A stretch of 5,056 nt of DNA from an uncultured Phycisphaerales bacterium (GCA_937891445.1 CALAFV010000198.1:1-5056); one strand, 5' to 3'. Counted from the first letter of the stretch, positions 1 through 5,056 are shown. Translations and numbers: made by a program. Notes: a model not told the origin generated them from the letters alone.

Positions 1-476
1 TCGCGGTCGCGGGCCAGGCTCGGGTCGTTGCGTTCGATGAGCGCCAGCAGGTCGTCGGTCTCGCGGACGCCGAGGGTGCAGCGGCCGCGGGCGTCGCCGT
101 GGCCCGGGAGGTCCCAGAGCAGCAGGCGCGAGCACAGCGGCACCAGGTGCGGCACGCGGGGGAGGGCGGTGATGCGGGAGTCGCCCCAGCCGTGCGTGAA
201 GATGATCGTCGGGCCGCCGGGGTCGTCGCCGCGGATGTCCCATACGGGCAGGTCGATGCCGCGTGAGCGGAAGGTCCAGGTCTCGAACCGATAGCCGTCG
301 GGGCGATCGGGAGAGCGAAGTTCGGCGGGCGACGCGGGGAGGGAACGGCTGACGGCCCACGAGAACGTGCGTCGCGGCGGGTGGGTCAGCACGTGGGCTG
401 TATGGACGGCCGCCGCGGCGGCGGCGAGGCCGAAGCCGGAGGCGAGCAGGAGAGCGAGGCCGGCCGCTTCGGTCAT
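1..476 (-). CDS. Membrane-anchored alpha/beta hydrolase, N-terminal part (3' end beyond the window)
   Basis: The frame is open from ATG at 476 to the window edge and gives 158 residues. Residues about 5-31 are a hydrophobic, Ala/Leu-rich segment that could be a signal anchor or an uncleaved signal peptide. The alpha/beta hydrolase signature follows: a beta strand leading into FTHGWGDS (residues 93-100), where HGW is the usual oxyanion-hole region, then a strand ending in WDLPGHGDARG (121-131), the conserved D-x-PGHG loop of the fold. The nucleophile elbow (GxSxG), the acid and the catalytic His should lie further downstream and are outside the window, so activity and substrate cannot be judged. 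The gene starts 34 bp after the rseP stop in the same direction with no hairpin between, so co-transcription with rseP is likely. There is no clear Shine-Dalgarno; the leader is C/T-rich. Family membership is well supported, but the specific function (esterase, lipase, thioesterase or other) is unknown. Confidence 0.85.
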   Translation of the reverse strand, partial: MTEAAGLALLLASGFGLAAAAAAVHTAHVLTHPPRRTFSWAVSRSLPASPAELRSPDRPDGYRFETWTFRSRGIDLPVWDIRGDDPGGPTIIFTHGWGDSRITALPRVPHLVPLCSRLLLWDLPGHGDARGRCTLGVRETDDLLALIERNDPSLARDR

Positions 477-510
477 GCGTGAGAGTGGGCAGGGTGAGTG
501 GGGAGGGAGA

Positions 511-2676
511 TCAGAAGCCGAAGAGGCGGCTGACGTCGTTGAACGTGACGATGAGGAAGAGGCCGACGATCAGGACGATCCCGGCGAGCGCCGCGGCGTT
601 CTGCACCGCGACGGAGACCGGCCGGCCGGTGATGGCTTCATAGGTCAGGTAGACCATGTGGCCGCCGTCCGCTATCGGGAGCGGCAGGAAGTTGACCACG
701 GCGAGGTTGACGCTCACCAGCGCGAGGAAGAAGAGGAGCCAGATGAAGCCGCGGTCGGCCAGGATGGTGCCGGCGTGGGCGATGCCGACCGGGCCGCGGA
801 GGTGCTCGACCTTCACCGTGCCCTGGAAGAGGCGGGCGAGGGTGAGGTAAGTGGTCAGCATGACGCGGCGGGTCTCCTTGAGGCCCTTGCCGATCGCCGC
901 GACGGGGTTGGACGCCTTGAGCAGGGTCTCCGCTCGTGGAAAGAGGGCCGTGGCGTCCGTCGTCCATCCAAGGTTGTGGAGGGTCGAGACGGCCTCGGGA
1001 TCGAGGCGCCACGTTACGTGCTCGATCGGGGCGTTGCTCCCCTCTTCGCTCGCCGCGGGGAGTGGGAGGCGGAGCGTAAGCGTGACCGAGGCGGAAGAGG
1101 TCGTGCCGGCGACGTCTTGCGTGGCGTGGCGGAGGGCGGCGCGCAGGTCGGCGAAGGTGGAGATCGGCTCGTCGTTGACGTGCGTGATGCGCGAGCCGGG
1201 GACCAGGTGTAGGGGCGCCGCCGGCATGCGCGACGGGGGCGTCGATTCCGGGCTGACAGGGAAGGAGGGCCAGGTGGCGACGACGGCGGGAGCGTCGGAG
1301 GGATCTACGCCCACCAGGAAGCCGATCGTTCCCTGCCGGCTGACGGGGACGGCGCCAAGGTCCACGAGTTCGAGTCGGCCCGAGGTGGGGTCAGGGCGCG
1401 CGACGACCACCGGGACGGTGCGCCCGGCCCGGGCGCGGATGGCGCTCATGCCCGCGGTGACGGTAGGCCAGTCCACCTCACCGATACGGGCGAAGATGTC
1501 GCCCGGTCGCAGGCCGGCCTGAGCGCCGGGCTCGGCCGTGTCCAGGACACGCATCGGCGCCGGGATGCCCAGCAGGTGCGGGACGGTCGCGATGAGGTTG
1601 GCGTCTTTGAGGAACTCGACGGTCTGGAACTCGGGCGACGGCTCAAGGGCGACGGAGACCGAGCGGCCCCCATCGTCCTCGAACGCGAGGTGGATCGGCC
1701 GGCCGCCCGATCGACGGGCGGCGAGCGCGATGGCGTCGGCGGTGTGAGCGGGCTCACCGTTGACGGAGACCAGGCGCATGCCGGGCTGAACATCCGGGCC
1801 GAGGCCGACGGTCTCGGCAGCGCGGCGGAAGGCCTTGCGGGTTTCCTCGTCGTCGGCCTCGGGCAGTCGCCCGCCCGCGGCGGGGCCGATCCCGAACTGG
1901 AGCATGCGCGACAGGCGGTCCTCCCGTGGCGTGATGTGGAAGCGGAGGGGCTGCGGCACGCCCGGACGCTCGACGACGACCTCCAGGGCTCGACCGGGCG
2001 CCGCCATCGCGGCGGCGAGGACCAGGTCGTTGAAAGAATCCGGCTTGTCGCCGTCGATGCTCAGGATCGTGTCGCCGGGGAGCAGACCGGGCTCCGTCAC
2101 GCCCAGTTCGGCGGCGTTGGAAGCCACGGCTTGGGCTGCGGGAGAGTCCGGGAGCACGTCGCCGACACGCGGCGGCTCGGTGCGCAGGCCGACCAGGAAG
2201 ACGATGATGAACAGCAGCGCGGCGAGGATGATGTTCATCACCACGCCGGCCGAGATGATGACCATGCGCTTGGCGACGGGGGCGGAGGTGTAGGAGTCCG
2301 GGGCATCGGAGGTGGCGGCGGGGTTGGCGTCGTCCTGGCCGAGCATCTTGACGTAGCCGCCGAAGGGGATGACGTTGAAGCGATACTCGGTTGGGCTGAT
2401 CCCGTGGTAGGTGGTGCGGGCGCCCTCATTCGTCGTCACGCCGGCGGCCTCGGCGGCCAACAGTTTGCGGTACTCGGGTTCGCTCGATCCGCGGCGGAAG
2501 CCCAGGCCCTTGCGCCAGGAGAAGAGCGCGGGGCCGAAGCCGACGGCGAAGGCCAGCACACGCACGCCGGCCCAGCGAGCGGCGAGGAAGTGGCCCAGTT
2601 CGTGGATCACGATGACCAGGCCGAAGCCGGTGAGGACGAGCAGAAGGTTGAAGACCGCGGTCAGGGTGGCGAGCAT
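511..2676 (-). CDS. rseP: RseP-family site-2 intramembrane zinc metalloprotease with about four PDZ-like segments
   Basis: The product is a 721-residue polytopic membrane protease of the M50B/RseP family. In this family the enzyme cuts substrates within the membrane, classically anti-sigma factors after a first cleavage, and also clears signal-peptide remnants. TM1 (about 8-33) contains the zinc motif H25-E26-L-G-H29. Residues 100-113 (FNVIPFGGYVKMLG) match the conserved membrane-reentrant beta region. TM2 is about 138-164. TM3 (about 646-668) ends in N662-FLPLPIA-D670-GGH, with the Asn to Asp spacing of 8 seen in family members; the usual LDG is ADG here. TM4 is about 690-712. Between TM2 and TM3, four PDZ-like glycine-centred motifs start near 198, 296, 389 and 491, against two PDZ domains in the roughly 450-residue Escherichia coli enzyme. 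The start at 2676 places TM1 correctly; no Shine-Dalgarno precedes it, but a TANNNT hexamer does. A terminator-like hairpin lies just upstream and the hydrolase gene just downstream. The physiological substrate is unknown. Confidence 0.93.
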   Translation of the reverse strand: MLATLTAVFNLLLVLTGFGLVIVIHELGHFLAARWAGVRVLAFAVGFGPALFSWRKGLGFRRGSSEPEYRKLLAAEAAGVTTNEGARTTYHGISPTEYRFNVIPFGGYVKMLGQDDANPAATSDAPDSYTSAPVAKRMVIISAGVVMNIILAALLFIIVFLVGLRTEPPRVGDVLPDSPAAQAVASNAAELGVTEPGLLPGDTILSIDGDKPDSFNDLVLAAAMAAPGRALEVVVERPGVPQPLRFHITPREDRLSRMLQFGIGPAAGGRLPEADDEETRKAFRRAAETVGLGPDVQPGMRLVSVNGEPAHTADAIALAARRSGGRPIHLAFEDDGGRSVSVALEPSPEFQTVEFLKDANLIATVPHLLGIPAPMRVLDTAEPGAQAGLRPGDIFARIGEVDWPTVTAGMSAIRARAGRTVPVVVARPDPTSGRLELVDLGAVPVSRQGTIGFLVGVDPSDAPAVVATWPSFPVSPESTPPSRMPAAPLHLVPGSRITHVNDEPISTFADLRAALRHATQDVAGTTSSASVTLTLRLPLPAASEEGSNAPIEHVTWRLDPEAVSTLHNLGWTTDATALFPRAETLLKASNPVAAIGKGLKETRRVMLTTYLTLARLFQGTVKVEHLRGPVGIAHAGTILADRGFIWLLFFLALVSVNLAVVNFLPLPIADGGHMVYLTYEAITGRPVSVAVQNAAALAGIVLIVGLFLIVTFNDVSRLFGF

Positions 2677-2682
2677 CGGGAG

Positions 2683-2688
2683 ATGGTA
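2683..2688 (-). promoter_or_regulatory. Candidate -10 hexamer of rseP (TACCAT), implying a leaderless or near-leaderless mRNA
   Basis: On the minus strand TACCAT is followed by CTCCCG and then the ATG of rseP. A -10 element here would place transcription start at or next to the ATG. No Shine-Dalgarno is present, and only 20 nt separate the upstream terminator T-run from the start codon, which leaves little room for any other promoter. No good -35 element is visible at 17 bp, so the call rests on position and on the identical spacing before the gene at 4598. Confidence 0.35.
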
Positions 2689-2696
2689 GGGCTGGC

Positions 2697-2728
2697 AAAA
2701 CGGCCCGCCCCCGGTGGGGAGCGGGCCG
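2697..2728 (-). terminator. Intrinsic terminator downstream of the redoxin gene
   Basis: Read on the minus strand, an 8-bp perfect stem (CGGCCCGC / GCGGGCCG) is extended inward past a single bulged T by a 4-bp CCCC/GGGG stem with an ACC loop, and is followed directly by TTTT. The hairpin begins about 54 nt after the redoxin stop codon. Stem, tight loop and T-run are all present, and the T-run is on the minus side only, so it serves the redoxin transcript and separates it from rseP. Confidence 0.75.
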
Positions 2729-2755
2729 CGGCGAAGGGATCGGTCGCCGGAGACA

Positions 2756-2770
2756 CGGGCCGGAGGCCCG
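2756..2770 (-). other. Short GC-rich hairpin just after the redoxin stop codon
   Basis: A perfect 6-bp inverted repeat CGGGCC / GGCCCG with a 3-nt loop lies 12 nt after the redoxin stop, ahead of the main terminator. There is no T-run. It may form a tandem 3' hairpin that protects the mRNA end, or may be chance in GC-rich sequence. Confidence 0.35.
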
Positions 2771-2782
2771 CGCCGCCGGGCA

Positions 2783-3466
2783 TCAGTTGGCGTACTTGAC
2801 GCTGCAGCCGTAGGGCCGCGTCTGGGCGGTGGTCACGGTCTGGCCGGCGAGCAGCTCATTGACGGCCTGCGTGACGTAGTTGGTGTCGCCGGGCTTGGCG
2901 GCGCTGCCGTTGTCGATGGCGCCGGAGTAGGCGAGCACACCGTCCTTGTCGATCACGAACATGTGCGGCGTGGTCTTGGCGCCGTACTGCCGGGCGACCT
3001 TGCTGTCGGGATCGAGCAGGACGGGATAGTCCATGCCCCAGGCCTTGGCCTTCTCGGCGTTGAGGCTCTTCTCGGAGCCGGGCTTGCCGGCGGCGGTGGA
3101 GTTGATCGCGACGATCACCACGTCCTTACCGGCGAACTCCTTGGCCATGTTCTTGAAGGTCGGGTGCTTCTCGTGGTGGGCGACGATCACCGGGCACTCG
3201 GGGTTGAACCACTCGATGACGACGATCTTGCCCTCCTTGGTGGCCTCGGAGAGCGTGAAAGTCTTCCCGCTCGTGTCGGTGAGCGTGAAGTCCGGCGCCT
3301 TCTCGCCGACCTTCGCGCCCTCCGTGGCGGCCTTGCCCTGATCGCCGCCGCTCGCGGGCTGCTTGGCGGTCGGGGTCGCGGCGAAGGCGCTGGAGGCTGT
3401 GCTGGCGCCGACAAAGGTGAGGGCGCCGGCGGCGAAGGCGGCGAGCAGAATGCGGGTGGTCTTCAT
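2783..3466 (-). CDS. Secreted AhpC/TSA-type redoxin (thioredoxin fold, peroxiredoxin-like)
   Basis: This gene encodes a 227-residue exported thioredoxin-fold protein. Residues 1-29 look like a Sec signal peptide: MKTTR, then a hydrophobic Ala/Leu stretch, with likely cleavage after SSAFA. The redoxin domain begins with VGEKAPDFTL (53-62), continues with SGKTFTL and the strand KIVVIEWF, and reaches the active-site turn NPECP with Cys91. Later landmarks are the TTPHMFVIDKDG strand, which carries the cis-Pro-type TP, and the C-terminal PYGCSVKY with Cys221. These are the only two cysteines, so Cys91 is the likely peroxidatic/redox residue and Cys221 a candidate resolving residue. This resembles the peroxiredoxin-like subgroup found in planctomycetes and other bacteria. 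The ATG at 3466 is preferred over longer in-frame starts (3523, 3481) because AAGGAG lies 6 nt before it and the signal peptide then begins at residue 1. The protein is lysine-rich and arginine-poor compared with its neighbours. Substrate (peroxide or a protein disulfide) is not determined by the sequence. Confidence 0.9.
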   Translation of the reverse strand: MKTTRILLAAFAAGALTFVGASTASSAFAATPTAKQPASGGDQGKAATEGAKVGEKAPDFTLTDTSGKTFTLSEATKEGKIVVIEWFNPECPVIVAHHEKHPTFKNMAKEFAGKDVVIVAINSTAAGKPGSEKSLNAEKAKAWGMDYPVLLDPDSKVARQYGAKTTPHMFVIDKDGVLAYSGAIDNGSAAKPGDTNYVTQAVNELLAGQTVTTAQTRPYGCSVKYAN

Positions 3467-3472
3467 TCGATG

Positions 3473-3478
3473 CTCCTT
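3473..3478 (-). promoter_or_regulatory. Strong Shine-Dalgarno of the redoxin gene
   Basis: AAGGAG lies 6 nt upstream of the ATG at 3466 on the minus strand. It fixes the start codon and excludes the two upstream in-frame ATGs. It is the best ribosome binding site in the window. Confidence 0.85.
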
Positions 3479-3502
3479 CATCACCGGGTCGCGGCGTGTG
3501 CG

Positions 3503-3535
3503 AAAAGCCACCCGCGGCTCCAAGCCGCGGCGGGC
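3503..3535 (-). terminator. Hairpin plus TTTT between the DsbD-like gene and the redoxin gene: terminator or leader attenuator
   Basis: The core is a perfect 8-bp stem, CCGCGGCT / AGCCGCGG, with a 3-nt loop. Beyond a 2x2 internal loop it gains a 3-bp GCC/GGC base, and on the minus strand TTTT follows at once. It begins about 61 nt after the DsbD-like stop, as expected for that gene's terminator. However, its T-run ends only 24 nt before the redoxin Shine-Dalgarno, so a redoxin promoter would have to overlap it or lie upstream. It may therefore also act inside the redoxin 5' leader. Confidence 0.6.
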
Positions 3536-3565
3536 GCACGGGCGAGCCCGGGAACCGTGTCACAG

Positions 3566-3587
3566 CGATCGGTCGGTTGAACGATCG
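3566..3587. repeat. Pair of CGATCG palindromes
   Basis: CGATCG occurs at 3566-3571 and 3582-3587, separated by 10 bp, in the gap just downstream of the DsbD-like stop. Because each copy is its own reverse complement, the pair can read as a direct or an inverted repeat and could form a small stem-loop or a protein binding site near a redoxin promoter. Function is unproven. Confidence 0.25.
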
Positions 3588-3596
3588 TCATACGGA

Positions 3597-4496
3597 TCAG
3601 GGGATAGTGGTGCGGATCTCCCAGTACGCGGGCTTGCGCCCGTCGGAGAACGTGGCCTCGAGGACGCCCGAAACGACGGTGGGCTTGCCGCTACCGGGAG
3701 TGGGGCGATCGACGGTGATGGTGAGCGAGGGGCCCTCCGCCGTGCCCTCGCGGATCGGGTCCACCAGGGCGGCGGAGTCGGAGCGGGGATAGAACGTCAC
3801 CTGCGTCGCGGCGCGTGCCACGAGCGTGAGCGTGGAGTTGTCGGTCCACCGGATGCTGAGGTCCGGGCTCGACTCGGAGGCAGGAACGGGAAGGCGGGCG
3901 CGGGTTTCGTCGAACCGGCCCGCGTCGGCCGTCCGCTGGGGCGCGGGGCCGTCAGGATCGGCGACGGGGAGCGTGAGTTCGACCTCCGCGGCGCCGGGGA
4001 GGCAGACGTCCTTGCACACGAGCCAGTCGAGCCTGGCCGCGAAGCGGACCTTCTCGCCTGGTTTCGCGTCGGCGGGCACGGAGATGGGGAGGATGAGCGT
4101 GACGCGATCCTCGTAGATGTAGTCGAGCAGGTCGCCCGGGAGGACGAGCCGCTTCGGGGTCGGCCAGAGGAGCGCGCCCGCGGTGTATCCCTCGGGCAGT
4201 TCCGGCACGACCTGAATCGGCATGCCCGTGTCGCTCAGGCCGTCCCAGTACAAGTGCCAGTGGGGATCGATGTCGAACGTGATGCCGAGGAAGACGGTCT
4301 TGCCGGGGACGAGGGCGGCGTGCTCCGCGATGAGGCGGGCTTTGGCGTGCTGGGCACGGGCGTCGTCCGGGCCGGCGCCCAGATGTTCCTCCTCGCCAGC
4401 GGCCCGGCTCGCGGCCGCCGGGGACGGCAATCCGAAGAGGGCGCCCAATGAGGCGGCGAGCAGGCCCAGAAAGGGAGTGAGTCCGGCGGGTTTCAA
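3597..4496 (-). CDS. Secreted stand-alone DsbD N-terminal (alpha) domain protein
   Basis: With the TTG start at 4496 the product has 299 residues. Residues 1-29 form a clear signal peptide (MKPAG, then a Leu/Ala-rich core, PSPAAA). The DsbD N-terminal domain follows: WHLYWDGLSDTGMPIQV (80-96), LPEGY and WPTPKRL (100-117), the aromatic YIYED strand (126-130), and WLVCKDVCLPG (158-168) with the redox pair C161-x3-C165. In DsbD this periplasmic domain takes electrons from the membrane domain and passes them to oxidised thioredoxin-like partners. The membrane (CcdA-like) and C-terminal thioredoxin domains of full DsbD are absent; about 125 residues of beta-rich sequence follow the CxxxC instead. 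TTG is chosen because it creates the signal peptide and has GGAG 9 nt upstream; the only upstream in-frame ATG (4616) would overlap the divergent gene and add 40 residues that do not look like a leader. The neighbouring secreted redoxin is a plausible partner. The start codon is less certain than the family. Confidence 0.87.
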   Translation of the reverse strand: MKPAGLTPFLGLLAASLGALFGLPSPAAASRAAGEEEHLGAGPDDARAQHAKARLIAEHAALVPGKTVFLGITFDIDPHWHLYWDGLSDTGMPIQVVPELPEGYTAGALLWPTPKRLVLPGDLLDYIYEDRVTLILPISVPADAKPGEKVRFAARLDWLVCKDVCLPGAAEVELTLPVADPDGPAPQRTADAGRFDETRARLPVPASESSPDLSIRWTDNSTLTLVARAATQVTFYPRSDSAALVDPIREGTAEGPSLTITVDRPTPGSGKPTVVSGVLEATFSDGRKPAYWEIRTTIP

Positions 4497-4505
4497 GGCG
4501 GGAAG

Positions 4506-4509
4506 CTCC
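4506..4509 (-). promoter_or_regulatory. Ribosome binding site supporting the TTG start of the DsbD-like gene
   Basis: GGAG on the minus strand lies 9 nt before the TTG at 4496. Together with the signal peptide that begins exactly at this codon, it decides the start. It is weaker than the redoxin site. Confidence 0.55.
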
Positions 4510-4585
4510 GTCGCTTGGATCGAAACGGTATCGCCACCACGCCGGGCGGCGACGGACCCAACATGAACGCCCCGCTGAGGTCGGC

Positions 4586-4591
4586 TATTCT
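4586..4591 (+). promoter_or_regulatory. Candidate -10 hexamer of the rhodanese-like gene (TATTCT), suggesting a leaderless mRNA
   Basis: TATTCT is followed by six bases and then the ATG at 4598, so transcription would start at about the first base of the start codon. A weak -35 candidate, ATGAAC at 4563-4568, lies 17 bp upstream (3 of 6 consensus matches). The nearest purine-rich match (TGAGGT at 4576) is 16 nt from the ATG, too far for a ribosome binding site. Confidence 0.4.
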
Positions 4592-4597
4592 CGCAAC

Positions 4598-5056
4598 ATG
4601 AGCCTTCCAGCAACACTTCGGTTTGGGAACAGTCTGGTTAAACTCGCGATCGGCGCGGCGATCCTGGGGGTTGCCGCGGGAGGATGCAACAAACAGATCA
4701 CGGATCGCGACATCGAGCCCATCTCGCTGACCGAGGTGCGGGCGCTGGTGGAGCGTCCGGGCAGTGCGCTGTTGATCGATCCGCGGCCGCCGTCGGCGTT
4801 CGCGGCGGGCCACCTGCCGGGGGCGCGGAACATGCAACTGGCGGACGTGCGTCCGGAGCGAGGGGTCGATCCGGCCCTGGACCGCTACGGGCAACTGGTG
4901 GTGTACGGGGACGATCCCGGGACGGGTTCGGCCGTCGCGATGACCAAGCGGCTGATGATGACAGGGTACAAGAAGGTACGGATGTTCATGGGGGGGATGA
5001 GCGAGTGGAAGCGGGCAGGGTTGCCGGTGGAGGGGGAGAGTGGGGCGGGGGGCGGG
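4598..5056 (+). CDS. Rhodanese-like lipoprotein lacking the catalytic cysteine (3' end beyond the window)
   Basis: There are 153 codons from ATG 4598 to the window edge with no stop. Residues 14-29 are hydrophobic and end in AAGG-C30, a loose lipobox (Gly at -1; Ala rather than Leu at -3), so C30 is probably the lipidated residue of an envelope lipoprotein. The rhodanese fold follows: LTEVRALVE (44-52), LLIDPRPPSAFAAGHLPGARNM (58-79, the canonical D-x-R-x3-x-[FY]-x2-GH-x-PGA motif), the central strand QLVVYG (99-104), the helix after the loop (SAVAMTKRLMMTGY), and GGMSEWKRAGLPVEG (132-146), the typical C-terminal signature. Where active rhodaneses have VVYC at the start of the active-site loop, this protein has VVYG (Gly104) followed by DDPGTG; its only cysteine is C30. 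It therefore should not carry a persulfide and probably has a binding or structural role. It is divergent from the DsbD-like gene and shares its upstream region. The visible tail becomes Gly-rich. Confidence 0.85.
   Translation, partial: MSLPATLRFGNSLVKLAIGAAILGVAAGGCNKQITDRDIEPISLTEVRALVERPGSALLIDPRPPSAFAAGHLPGARNMQLADVRPERGVDPALDRYGQLVVYGDDPGTGSAVAMTKRLMMTGYKKVRMFMGGMSEWKRAGLPVEGESGAGGG

Noticed and set aside
367..1212. 281-codon plus-strand open frame opposite the 3' half of rseP and the hydrolase start
   Set aside because: The minus-strand frame carries unmistakable RseP motifs; the plus frame is a charged Glu/Arg/Asp/Gly-rich sequence with no domain, typical of antisense frames in GC-rich DNA.
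1576..2799. 407-codon plus-strand open frame opposite the 5' half of rseP
   Set aside because: The composition is low-complexity (Gly/Asp/Val/His-rich), no family motif is seen, and it covers the HExxH region of rseP antisense. It is explained by the GC bias of third codon positions.
3467..3523. Longer redoxin start at 3523, or the ATG at 3481
   Set aside because: They would put charged residues (for example RTRRD) in front of the signal peptide and have no ribosome binding site; the start at 3523 would also begin inside the hairpin loop region.
2714..4451. Plus-strand open frames of 288 and 362 codons (2714-3580 and 3363-4451) opposite the redoxin and DsbD-like genes
   Set aside because: Both are antisense to recognisable genes, overlap each other in different frames and have no domain or signal features.
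4497..4616. ATG at 4616 as start of the DsbD-like gene
   Set aside because: It overlaps the first codons of the divergent rhodanese-like gene and adds a 40-residue non-hydrophobic leader before the signal peptide; TTG at 4496 fits better.
4493..4894. 133-codon minus-strand frame opposite the rhodanese-like gene
   Set aside because: The plus strand encodes clear rhodanese signatures; the antisense frame is Arg/Pro-rich with no motif. Only its last 23 codons, outside the rhodanese gene, were kept as a possible leader ORF.
1..5056. Search for tRNA, rRNA, CRISPR, insertion sequences, integrases and attachment sites
   Set aside because: No tRNA-like or rRNA stretches, no regularly spaced repeats, no transposase or recombinase motifs and no long terminal inverted repeats were seen; the window reads as ordinary chromosome.

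Overview
The window is about 5.06 kb of very GC-rich bacterial DNA. It holds five protein-coding genes, two of them cut by the window edges. Four lie on the minus strand and one on the plus strand. Three traits suggest a Gram-negative-type planctomycete, perhaps of the Phycisphaerae: an oversized RseP-type protease, a stand-alone secreted DsbD N-terminal domain, and a secreted redoxin ending in a GCSVKY-like motif. This is an inference from protein style; no marker gene is present to prove it.

Layout in the minus-strand direction of transcription (right to left): a secreted DsbD-alpha-like protein with a CxxxC pair (4496-3597, probable TTG start); a 130-bp gap with a strong hairpin followed by TTTT; a secreted AhpC/TSA-type redoxin (3466-2783) with a good Shine-Dalgarno; a 106-bp gap with a convincing intrinsic terminator; an RseP/site-2-protease family membrane metalloprotease with about four PDZ-like segments (2676-511); then, after only 34 bp, an alpha/beta hydrolase with an N-terminal membrane anchor (476 to beyond position 1). 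On the plus strand, a rhodanese-like lipoprotein lacking the catalytic cysteine starts at 4598 and runs off the right edge. It is divergent from the DsbD-like gene across a gap of about 100 bp.

The right half reads as a small envelope thiol/redox neighbourhood: DsbD-alpha domain, two-cysteine redoxin and rhodanese fold, all predicted to be exported. The left half is envelope proteolysis plus an unassigned hydrolase. Two genes without a Shine-Dalgarno (rseP and the rhodanese) both carry a TANNNT hexamer exactly 6 nt before ATG, which suggests leaderless transcripts. I saw no RNA genes, mobile elements, CRISPR arrays or long repeats. I see no convincing new multi-gene defence or mobile system; the most unusual items are the Cys-less rhodanese lipoprotein, the four-PDZ RseP and the start/leader architecture.
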